A stretch of DNA of 35,928 nt from CAVVWJ01 sp964475685 (GTDB lineage Bacteria; Gemmatimonadota; Gemmatimonadetes; Gemmatimonadales; GWC2-71-9), in contig CAYYXP010000078.1 of assembly GCA_964475685.1 (NCBI GenBank), forward strand, positions 1 through 35,928, written 5' to 3'. Numbering within the stretch: position 1 is the first letter of the stretch; each line of letters starts with the position of its first letter. This document shows, one piece after another, positions 15,605-22,622 of the stretch. The position numbers were made by a program, and so were the translations under genes. The notes beneath the pieces were generated by a model that saw only the letters and a program-made list of their open reading frames with translations, did no database searches and was not told the DNA's origin.

Positions 15605-16818
15605 CGAAGGCCGTATCGCTTGGCGACGTAGCTCTCGAGGATCTCGAGGAACTCGGGCACGATCGCCTCCCCCTTGAGCGTCACCATGAGACGCCCGTCC
15701 ACGTAGACGGGAGCCTTCGGCTCCTCGAACGTGCCCGGGAGCGAAATGCCGATGTTGGCGTGCTTCGACTCCCCCGGCCCGTTCACGACGCACCCCATCA
15801 CCGCCACCCTCATCTCCTCGACACCGGGGCGCTCGCTGCGCCACGCCGGCATCCTCTCCCGCAGGTAGTCCTGGATCTCCTGGGTCATCTGCTGGAAGAA
15901 CGTGCTCGTCGTGCGGCCGCACCCCGGACAACTCGTCACCTGCGGGGTGAAGCTCCTCAGTCCGAGCGACTGGAGGACCTGTTGCGCGACCCGCACCTCC
16001 TCGGTGCGGTCGCCTCCCGGCGCCGGCGTGAGCGAGACGCGGATGGTGTCGCCGATTCCCTCCTGCAGAAGGATGCTGAGGCCCGCCGCGCTCGCGATGA
16101 TCCCCTTGGCCCCGAGCCCGGCCTCGGTGAGGCCGAGATGCAGCGGATAATCGCAGCGGGCGGCCAGCATCCGGTAGACATCCACCAGGTCCTGCACCCC
16201 GGACACCTTCGCGCTGAGCACGATGCGATCATGGTCCATTCCGGTCGCCTCCGCGAGCGCGGCGGACTGGAGGGCGCTTTCCACCATCGCCTCCATCGTC
16301 ACATCACGCGCCTCGCGCGGCTCGGCCCGCGCCGCGTTGGCATCCATCATTGCCGTGAGGAGGTTCTGGTCCAGCGACCCCCAATTGACTCCGATCCGGA
16401 CCGGCTTCTCGTGGGCGAGCGCGACCTCGATGATCGCGCGGAAGTTTTCGTCGTGCCTTTTGCCGCCGACGTTCCCCGGATTGATGCGGTACTTGGCCAG
16501 CGCGCGCGCGCAGTCGGGATACCGCGTGAGCAGCAGGTGGCCGTTGTAGTGGAAGTCGCCGACGATGGGCACCGAGACGCCCATCCGGTCGAGTCCCTCC
16601 GCGATCGCCGGGACCGCGGCGGCCGCCTCCTCGGTGTTCACGGTGACCCGCACCAGCTCGCTGCCGGCGCGCGCCAGCGCGGCCACCTGGTCGATCGTGG
16701 CGGCGGCATCGGCGGTGTCGGTGTTGGTCATGGACTGCACCACGATCGGATGCCCCGCCCCCACGGGCACCCCGCCGATCGTGGCGGTGACGGTCCGACG
16801 TCTCATGGAGGGTGGCAT
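15601..16818 (-). CDS. ispG: 4-hydroxy-3-methylbut-2-en-1-yl diphosphate synthase (flavodoxin-type, IspG)
   Basis: A 405-residue 4Fe-4S enzyme of the MEP isoprenoid pathway, forming HMBPP from the cyclic diphosphate MEcPP. The TIM-barrel opening PIVVQSMTNTDT is followed by VGDFHYN, YRINPGNVGG and RIGVNWGS. The Fe-S cysteines are in TSCPGCGRT and MGCVVNGPGE, with the glutamate of the cluster also visible. Two starts are possible. ATG at 16818 has a TATATT box ending 6 nt upstream and no Shine-Dalgarno, a leaderless arrangement. ATG at 16806 (MRRRTV) would be four codons shorter. The gene diverges from fabH and overlaps ccdA at its stop. Confidence 0.95.
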   Translation of the reverse strand: MPPSMRRRTVTATIGGVPVGAGHPIVVQSMTNTDTADAAATIDQVAALARAGSELVRVTVNTEEAAAAVPAIAEGLDRMGVSVPIVGDFHYNGHLLLTRYPDCARALAKYRINPGNVGGKRHDENFRAIIEVALAHEKPVRIGVNWGSLDQNLLTAMMDANAARAEPREARDVTMEAMVESALQSAALAEATGMDHDRIVLSAKVSGVQDLVDVYRMLAARCDYPLHLGLTEAGLGAKGIIASAAGLSILLQEGIGDTIRVSLTPAPGGDRTEEVRVAQQVLQSLGLRSFTPQVTSCPGCGRTTSTFFQQMTQEIQDYLRERMPAWRSERPGVEEMRVAVMGCVVNGPGESKHANIGISLPGTFEEPKAPVYVDGRLMVTLKGEAIVPEFLEILESYVAKRYGLR

Positions 16819-16824
16819 CGCGGG

Positions 16825-16830
16825 AATATA
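16825..16830 (-). promoter_or_regulatory. -10 box of ispG (leaderless arrangement)
   Basis: TATATT on the minus strand ends 6 nt before the ATG at 16818. No good -35 is visible, so confidence is limited, but the geometry repeats at three other genes in the window. Confidence 0.35.
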
Positions 16831-16853
16831 GCGCCAGGCCGGGCGGGTCGTTC

Positions 16854-16883
16854 TTGCGTCCGGTTCGGGGTCGGGACGACATT
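16854..16883 (+). promoter_or_regulatory. Possible fabH promoter (leaderless arrangement)
   Basis: TTGCGT (16854-16859) and GACATT (16878-16883) are 18 bp apart. The -10 ends 5 nt before the fabH ATG, and there is no Shine-Dalgarno. The -10 match is weak. Confidence 0.35.
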
Positions 16884-16888
16884 CTGGC

Positions 16889-17896
16889 ATGCCAACAGAC
16901 AATCCGCAGCATACTCCGCGGGCCGCCATCACGGCCGTCGCGACGTACGTCCCCGACCGCATCGTCACCAACGCCGAGCTGGCCACCATGCTCGACACCT
17001 CGGACGAGTGGATCATCAGCCGGACCGGCATCCGGGAGCGCCGCCGTGGCGCACCGGGCGAGACCACCTCCACGATGGGCGCGGAGGCGGTCAGGCGGCT
17101 CATGGCCGCGCGCGGCCTCGGGGCAGGCGACGTCGGGGCGCTCATCGTCGCCACGGTGACGCCCGACATGATGTTCCCCGCCACCGCCTGCCTGATCCAG
17201 GACCAGGTCGGCCTGCGCGACACCTGGGGGTTCGATCTCTCGGCCGCATGCTCGGGGTTTCTCTATGCCCTCACCACGGGCGCGCAGATCGTGGCGGCCG
17301 GAGTGCACCGCCGGGTGATCGTGGTCGGTTCCGACCTGATGAGCTCCATCATCGACCCGCTCGACCGGACCACCGCCGTGCTTTTCGGCGATGGCGCGGG
17401 GGCGGTGCTGCTGGAGCCGGCGGAACCGGGGTTCGGTCTCCTCGATTTCCACCACGTGGTGGACGGAAGCGGGCGGGAGGAGCTGTTGATGCCCGCGGGG
17501 GGAAGCCTGCTTCCGGCCAGCGTCGAGACCGTCACCGGGCGGCAGCACTTCCTCAAGCAGAACGGCCGGACCGTCTTCAAGTTTGCCGTCACCCGGATGG
17601 CCGAGAGCATCGAGACCGTGCTGGCCCGTAACGGCCTGACGCCGGCCGACGTCGCGATGGTGATCCCGCATCAGGCTAATCAGCGCATCCTCGACGCCAC
17701 CGCCGAGCGGCTTGGGCTGCCGCCGGAGCGAATGGCATCGGTGATCGGACGATTCGGGAACACCACGGCCGCCACGCTTCCGCTCGCGCTCGACGAGGTC
17801 GTCCGGACCGGGCGGGTGCGGCGGGGCGATCTGGTGGTGTTCACCGCGGTAGGCGCCGGCTTCACGATCGGCGCCTCGTTGTTTCGGTGGCAATGA
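16889..17896 (+). CDS. fabH: 3-oxoacyl-ACP synthase III (FabH)
   Basis: A 335-residue ketoacyl-ACP synthase III that starts fatty-acid synthesis by condensing acyl-CoA with malonyl-ACP. The catalytic triad is complete: C121 in DLSAACSGF, H261 in IPHQANQR and N291 in GNTTAA. The N-terminal SDEWIISRTGIRERR is the usual FabH opening. The short N-terminal extension before AAITAVATYVP is ordinary. The ATG has no Shine-Dalgarno but lies just after a -10-like box. The gene stands alone on the plus strand, divergent from ispG and convergent with the aldo/keto reductase gene (33 bp gap). Confidence 0.95.
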   Translation: MPTDNPQHTPRAAITAVATYVPDRIVTNAELATMLDTSDEWIISRTGIRERRRGAPGETTSTMGAEAVRRLMAARGLGAGDVGALIVATVTPDMMFPATACLIQDQVGLRDTWGFDLSAACSGFLYALTTGAQIVAAGVHRRVIVVGSDLMSSIIDPLDRTTAVLFGDGAGAVLLEPAEPGFGLLDFHHVVDGSGREELLMPAGGSLLPASVETVTGRQHFLKQNGRTVFKFAVTRMAESIETVLARNGLTPADVAMVIPHQANQRILDATAERLGLPPERMASVIGRFGNTTAATLPLALDEVVRTGRVRRGDLVVFTAVGAGFTIGASLFRWQ

Positions 17897-17929
17897 CCGG
17901 GCGACGCCGAGCGCCCTGAGGAGACCCGG

Positions 17930-18838
17930 CTAGGCCCGGGAGAACTCCGCCCCGTCCATCGCCGCGAGATCGTCGGGGGAAAGTGTCAGATCGACGGCCG
18001 CGATGCTGTCGAGCGCATGGTCGACGGTCCGGGCGCTCGGGATCGCGAGGATCCCGGGTGACTGCGTGAGCACCCACGCCAGGACCACGGCGTGGGGCGA
18101 GGCGCCGAGGCGCCGGGCGATCGGCCCGACGACGGGGTGGGTGGGAAGCTTGAGGTTGAGACGGCCGCCGCCGACAGGGCTGTACGCCAGAAAGCCTATG
18201 CCCCGCCCCTCGCAATACCGAACAACTCCTCCCGTCAGCGCCTCCCTGAAGAACGGGTTGAGCCGGTTCTGTACGCTGGTGATCGGCGCGATCGCCTCTG
18301 CCTGCCTGATCTGTTCGACCGAGACGTTGGAGAGACCGATCCAGCGCACCTTTCCCTGGCGCTGCAGGTCGGCCAAGGCTCCCACGCTCTCGGTGAACGG
18401 CACCTGGGTGTCGGGGGCGTGCAGCTGGTAGAGGTCGATCCGCTCGACTCCAAGGGCGAGGAGTGAGCGGTCGCACGCGGCTCGGAGATGCGCCGGGGTG
18501 CCATCGGTGTCCCACCGTCCGCCGTGACGGACCACGCCTCCCTTGGTCGCCACGATGACACGCGAGCGGTCGCCGGGCCAGGCGGCGAGCGCCCCCCCGA
18601 TGAGGCGCTCGTTGTGTCCCACGTCATGCTCGTCGAGACAGTAGGCATCGGCGGTGTCGATGAGGGTGACGCCCGCGTCGAGGACCGCGCGCAGCACCCC
18701 GCGTGCCTGTTCCTCGGAGGGGCGACCGGTGATCGACAGGTGCATGCCGCCATGACCGATGGCGGTGACGGAGGGCGCGGCGGCGCCCAGCGGGCGGAGA
18801 ATCAGGCCAGGCCCAGTTGCCTCGTCAGCCGGCGCCAA
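17930..18838 (-). CDS. Aldo/keto reductase
   Basis: A 302-residue NAD(P)H-dependent aldo/keto reductase with a TIM-barrel fold. The catalytic tetrad is visible as Asp and Tyr in DTADAYCLDE, Lys in VIVATKGG and His in LYQLHAPD. The nucleotide-binding SNVSVEQ and C-terminal SARTVDHALDSI (phosphate loop) follow the family. The start is uncertain: TTG at 18838 overlaps the upstream SHOCT-like gene by 37 bp. A CTG at about 18804 (overlapping the upstream stop as CTGA) would begin ILRPLG, closer to the usual N-terminus. Substrate is unknown; the protein resembles the general oxidoreductase group rather than potassium-channel beta subunits. Confidence 0.88.
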   Translation of the reverse strand: MAPADEATGPGLILRPLGAAAPSVTAIGHGGMHLSITGRPSEEQARGVLRAVLDAGVTLIDTADAYCLDEHDVGHNERLIGGALAAWPGDRSRVIVATKGGVVRHGGRWDTDGTPAHLRAACDRSLLALGVERIDLYQLHAPDTQVPFTESVGALADLQRQGKVRWIGLSNVSVEQIRQAEAIAPITSVQNRLNPFFREALTGGVVRYCEGRGIGFLAYSPVGGGRLNLKLPTHPVVGPIARRLGASPHAVVLAWVLTQSPGILAIPSARTVDHALDSIAAVDLTLSPDDLAAMDGAEFSRA

Positions 18839-19074
18839 TCCTCGGCTGAGACCACGCCCTCCTGGAGAAGAGGGGTCAACGTCGCAAGAATCTCCGCCCG
18901 GCTGCCGTCGATGCGGCGATCGCGAAGCTCGGTGATCATGCGGGAGAAGCGGTGCTCGTATTCGTCCGCCCGAAGCTCCCCTTTGATTCGCTTGTCGCTC
19001 AGGCTGCGAAGTTCCTCCGCAACCCGGGCAGGCGAGACGGGCTTGAGGGTGCCATCCTTCTGGTCAGCCGACAT
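18802..19074 (-). CDS. SHOCT-like small cytoplasmic protein
   Basis: A 90-residue hydrophilic, mostly helical protein. Two short helical units resemble SHOCT motifs: KGELRADEYEHRFSRMI in the middle and LLQEGVVSAEDWRRLTRQLG at the end. SHOCT segments usually sit at the ends of larger proteins, so a stand-alone pair is of uncertain function. The ATG at 19072-19074 has a good Shine-Dalgarno (GAGAGGAA). A sigma70-like promoter lies about 50 bp upstream. It overlaps the aldo/keto reductase gene, implying cotranscription. Confidence 0.68.
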   Translation of the reverse strand: MSADQKDGTLKPVSPARVAEELRSLSDKRIKGELRADEYEHRFSRMITELRDRRIDGSRAEILATLTPLLQEGVVSAEDWRRLTRQLGLA

Positions 19075-19125
19075 GTCGTTCCTCTCGAAGCAATCCGTGA
19101 GTGCCGTTCGCGCCCCTGAACCTTG

Positions 19126-19155
19126 ATTATGCCCCTTACCGGCGGGGTGTGTCCA
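19126..19155 (-). promoter_or_regulatory. Promoter of the SHOCT-like gene and aldo/keto reductase
   Basis: TGGACA (19150-19155) and CATAAT (19126-19131) are 18 bp apart on the minus strand, both five-of-six matches to the sigma70 consensus, about 51 nt before the ATG. Confidence 0.5.
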
Positions 19156-19202
19156 GCCGGCCGGCCCCGACCCCAACACGTCCTGCTCGTTGACCGAGAC
19201 GG

Positions 19203-19236
19203 CAACGGGATGCCGAGCTGAGCCGACATCCCGTTG
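19203..19236 (-). terminator. Stem-loop downstream of nrdJ
   Basis: CAACGGGATG and CATCCCGTTG are perfect 10-bp arms around a 14-nt loop, 43 bp past the nrdJ stop. No T tract follows, so termination or 3'-end protection is possible rather than a classic intrinsic terminator. Confidence 0.45.
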
Positions 19237-19278
19237 AGTGCCCCGAGACGGCCTCGTGCTAACTACGGAGGACCACGA

Positions 19279-21789
19279 TCATCCGCACTCGCTGAAGCCG
19301 CACACGTGGCACTTGATGCATCCCTCCGCGAACTCGAGCTGGGAGCCGCAGTCGGGGCAGGCGCCCGAGAACGTCTCCTGCATCCCGCCGAGGGTCATCT
19401 GCTCCGCGCCGCTCAGCGTCACCCGGGACACCACCGGCGCCACTTCGGACTCGGGCGCCGGCGCGGAGCCCGGGAGCAGCTCCTGCTGGATGCCCTGCTT
19501 CTCCTGCATCCACCGCTCGATGGCGATGCCGACCGCATCGGGGACCGAGAGCACCTTGTTGGGCCCGAGGCCGATGACCCGGTCGGAGCTGATGCCCCGG
19601 AGCTGGCGGTAGATCTCGTTCATCGGGATGCCGGAGCGGAGCGCCAGGCTGATGAGCCGGCCGAGCGCCTCGACGTCGGCCATGAGCGCGCCGCCCGCCT
19701 TGCCGAGGCTCATGAAGACCTCGAACGGCTGCCCGCGATCATCCTCGGTGATCGTCACGTAGAGCGTCCCGAGGGGCGTCTCGAGCCGGCGGGTGGCGCC
19801 GCGGAGCACCTCCGGACGTGAGCGCTTCTGCCGGCGCTGGACGTTCTCGGCCTCGAGATTGAGCACCAGACGGCGGAGCCGGTCGTTCTCCGTGGCGATC
19901 TCGGCGAGCTGGCCCCGAAGGTCGGTGAGCTCGGAGGTGGTCCCGGCGGCTTCCGGCGCGGTCGGTGCGGCGGCGAGGGTGGGACCACCCACCGCCTCCT
20001 TGACCTTCCTGGCCGTACTGCCGGTGGAGAGCACCTGCATGTCGCGGGCGCCGTCACGGTAGACGGTGACGCCCTTGCAGTCGAGGTGGTAGGCGAGGCG
20101 GTAGATCTCCTCGACGTAGTCCTCGGTGGCATCGTGAGCGAAGTTGCAGGTCTTGGAGATGGCGCTGTCGTTGCATTCCTGGAACGCCGCCTGCATGCGG
20201 ATGTGCCACTCCGGCTTGATCTGGTTGGCGGTGACGAACACCCGCTGCCACCTGGCCGGCACCTCTGGGAAATCGATGTGACCCGACTCGGCGATGCGCC
20301 GCATGAGATCGTCGGAGTACCATCCTTCGGACTTGGCGATCGCGACGAAGTCCTCGTTGATATCCGGCATCAGGCTGCCGGCCTGGTTCCGCATGAAGGC
20401 GACGGCGAAGAGCGGTTCGATCCCCGAGCTGCAGCCGGCGATGATCGAGATGGTGCCGGTGGGAGCGACCGTGGTGACGTTGCAGTTGCGCAGGCGCCGC
20501 ATGGGGCGGATCCGCTCGCCGTGGGGGCCGCGGGCGCAGGTCTGGTCGGGACCCCAGATGCTGCGCTCCCACTCCGGAAAGACGCCGCGCTCAGTCGCCA
20601 GCCGCTCCGATTCGATCTTCGCTTCTTCATCCACAAACTGTTGAATCCGGCGGCCGAGCGCGATGCCTTCTTCCGAGTCGTATGCGATGCCGAGCTTGAC
20701 GAAGACGTCGGCCAGGCCCATCACGCCGAGACCGATGCGCCGGATACGTTGGGCCAGGTCGGTGATTTCGGGCAGCGGGTACTGGTTGGCGTCTATGACG
20801 TTCTCGAGAAAATGGGTGGCCAGGTGGACCACCGGGCGCAGCGCGTCCCAGTCGATCGCGCCGTCGCGCACGAATAACCCGAGGTTGATGGAGCCGAGAT
20901 TACAGACGTCGTAGGGAAGGAGAGGCTGTTCACCGCAGGGGTTTGTCGCCTCGTACGACCCGAGGTGCGGCACCGGATTGTAGCGGTTCGCCTTGTCCAC
21001 GAAGAAGACGCCCGGCTCGCCCGTCTTCCACGCGCCGTGGATGATGCGGGCCCACACCTGTCGGGCGCGCAACTGGCCGGTGACCTTCCCGGTCTTGGGA
21101 TGGTGCAGGTCGTACATCTCGTCGGCCTCGACCGCGGCCATGAACGCGTCGGTGACCGCCACCGAGATGTTGAAGTTGGTGATCTTGCTCGTGTCGTCCT
21201 TGCAGGTGACGAAATCCATGATGTCCGGGTGGTCCACCCGGAGGATCCCCATGTTGGCGCCCCGGCGGGTGCCACCCTGCTTCACCACGTCGGTCGAGGC
21301 GTCGAAGAGGCTCATGAACGAGATGGGGCCCGAGGCGACACCCATGGTAGACCGGACAATGTCGTTCTTGGGCCGCAACCGGGAGAAACTGAACCCGGTG
21401 CCCCCGCCGCTTTGGTGCACGAGCGCCATGGCGCGGAGAGTGTCGTAGATCCCGCTCTTGCCGTTGGAGAGCGCGTCGTCCACCGGGAGGACGAAGCAGG
21501 CCGAAAGCTGGCCGAGGGGCCGGCCGGCGTTCATCAGCGTCGGGGAATTGGGAACGAAGTACCGCTCGGCCATGAGCCCGTACATCGCATGGGCGACCTC
21601 CTCCACCGCACCGATCGACGCGCCGTACCGGCGGTCGGCTTCGGCAATGGTCTTCGCCACGCGCCAGAAGAGGTCCTCGGGTGTCTCGGCCGGCCGGCCG
21701 GCTTCATCTTTCACGAGGTACCGCTTCTCCAGCACTGTGATGGCGTTGGACGAAAGCCGAACGGCGTCCCGTGGGGTGGACGAATTCAT
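19279..21789 (-). CDS. nrdJ: Vitamin B12-dependent (class II) ribonucleoside-diphosphate reductase
   Basis: An 836-residue adenosylcobalamin-dependent ribonucleotide reductase. The thiyl-radical cysteine C285 is in NPCGEQ. The likely redox pair is C98 (LSACFV) and C296 (YDVCNLGS). The APTGTISIIAG substrate loop is at about 442-452. The C-terminus ends in a four-cysteine zinc ribbon (CPDCG ... CIKCHVCGFSECG) that reloads reducing power. A predicted coiled coil at about residues 619-655 precedes the RPEVLRGATRRLETPLG domain. The ATG has GGGGAG 5-7 nt upstream. No nrdA/B or nrdD/G gene is in the window. A roughly 320-bp non-coding leader separates it from the next gene upstream. Confidence 0.95.
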   Translation of the reverse strand: MNSSTPRDAVRLSSNAITVLEKRYLVKDEAGRPAETPEDLFWRVAKTIAEADRRYGASIGAVEEVAHAMYGLMAERYFVPNSPTLMNAGRPLGQLSACFVLPVDDALSNGKSGIYDTLRAMALVHQSGGGTGFSFSRLRPKNDIVRSTMGVASGPISFMSLFDASTDVVKQGGTRRGANMGILRVDHPDIMDFVTCKDDTSKITNFNISVAVTDAFMAAVEADEMYDLHHPKTGKVTGQLRARQVWARIIHGAWKTGEPGVFFVDKANRYNPVPHLGSYEATNPCGEQPLLPYDVCNLGSINLGLFVRDGAIDWDALRPVVHLATHFLENVIDANQYPLPEITDLAQRIRRIGLGVMGLADVFVKLGIAYDSEEGIALGRRIQQFVDEEAKIESERLATERGVFPEWERSIWGPDQTCARGPHGERIRPMRRLRNCNVTTVAPTGTISIIAGCSSGIEPLFAVAFMRNQAGSLMPDINEDFVAIAKSEGWYSDDLMRRIAESGHIDFPEVPARWQRVFVTANQIKPEWHIRMQAAFQECNDSAISKTCNFAHDATEDYVEEIYRLAYHLDCKGVTVYRDGARDMQVLSTGSTARKVKEAVGGPTLAAAPTAPEAAGTTSELTDLRGQLAEIATENDRLRRLVLNLEAENVQRRQKRSRPEVLRGATRRLETPLGTLYVTITEDDRGQPFEVFMSLGKAGGALMADVEALGRLISLALRSGIPMNEIYRQLRGISSDRVIGLGPNKVLSVPDAVGIAIERWMQEKQGIQQELLPGSAPAPESEVAPVVSRVTLSGAEQMTLGGMQETFSGACPDCGSQLEFAEGCIKCHVCGFSECG

Positions 21790-22109
21790 GGAACTCCCCG
21801 CTCATGTGATGTTGGAGTGAAGCGTGCAGCAACTGCACTGCCGAAGCCCAGCCGACCCGCCCTGCTCGACCGCACCTGCGCCGCTCCCGAAACCGTGATC
21901 CGCCATACTCATGGACGAAAAACGGAAAGCCAAAGTAGGACGACAGTGACCATCGCACAATAGCACGGAAAAGTCCCGTATCTGCTTACGATGCCGCTTC
22001 CCACATCACAAAGATAATAGAGCGTGCCGGGAAAGGTGGGCGGGGATGACTCGGAGGCGACAGCGCTTCGCGCACTGACCCGACAGCACGCCGCGCAGGC
22101 CGCCGCGAG
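21790..22109. other. Non-coding leader region of nrdJ
   Basis: The 320 bp between the carbonic anhydrase stop and the nrdJ ATG hold no credible gene. They contain a promoter-like pair at 21932-21960 and a perfect GTGCAG-CAA-CTGCAC hairpin at about 21823-21837 between that promoter and the start. I searched by eye for the cobalamin-riboswitch B12 box and for NrdR boxes and found neither in recognisable form. Confidence 0.5.
21932..21960 (-). promoter_or_regulatory. Possible nrdJ promoter
   Basis: TTGTGC (21955-21960) and TACTTT (21932-21937) are separated by 17 bp on the minus strand, about 140 nt before the nrdJ start. Confidence 0.35.
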
Positions 22110-22622
22110 TCAGCGCGACGGCGGCTCCACCGGATACCCTCCGGCACGGTGGGCGCGCGCCTGGGCGACATAGTGGGCCCAGGTCGTCGCGATACGCTCC
22201 GACAGCGCGGCGTCCACCGCCCGCACGATCCGGCCCGGCACCCCAATGACCAGCGATCGCGGCGGGATGCGCATCCCCTCGGGGATGACGGCGCCGGCGG
22301 CCACCACGCTTCCGGTCCCGACGACGGCCCGGTTGAGGACGATCGCCCCCATTCCGATTAGGCATTCGTCCTCGACGCTGCAGCCGTGGAGGATCGCCCG
22401 GTGGCCGACCCCCACCCGGCGGCCGATCGTGCACGGGATCCCCTCGTCCACGTGAACGATGGTCCCGTCCTGCAAGTTGGTCTGCGCGCCGATCACGATG
22501 GGAGCCATGTCGCCCCGAACGACCGCGCCGTACCAGACGCTCGATTCCTCCTCGAGCGTCACATCCCCCATCACCACGGCGGTTGGGGCGATGTAGGCAG
22601 TCGAATGAATCCGCGCGCTCAT
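22110..22622 (-). CDS. Gamma-class carbonic anhydrase-like hexapeptide-repeat protein
   Basis: A 170-residue left-handed beta-helix protein of the gamma-carbonic anhydrase/YrdA type. Hexapeptide repeats run through residues 8-125 (IAPTAVVMGDVTLEEESSV onward). The zinc ligands appear as IVHVDE, VGVGHRAILHG (two His), as in Cam-type proteins. VWYGAVVRGD carries the conserved Arg and Asp, and a C-terminal helix follows. Many relatives have no measured carbonic anhydrase activity, so the metal-binding label is safer than the reaction. Its ATG overlaps the kinase stop (ATGA), so it is the second gene of that unit. Confidence 0.88.
   Translation of the reverse strand: MSARIHSTAYIAPTAVVMGDVTLEEESSVWYGAVVRGDMAPIVIGAQTNLQDGTIVHVDEGIPCTIGRRVGVGHRAILHGCSVEDECLIGMGAIVLNRAVVGTGSVVAAGAVIPEGMRIPPRSLVIGVPGRIVRAVDAALSERIATTWAHYVAQARAHRAGGYPVEPPSR

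Noticed and set aside
21704..21958. An 84-codon minus-strand frame starting inside the nrdJ leader
   Set aside because: It overlaps the start of nrdJ in another frame and has no coding character or Shine-Dalgarno.
21790..22109. Cobalamin riboswitch or NrdR box before nrdJ
   Set aside because: Neither the B12-box pattern nor a 16-bp NrdR-like palindrome could be found by eye on either strand. A covariance search would be decisive.
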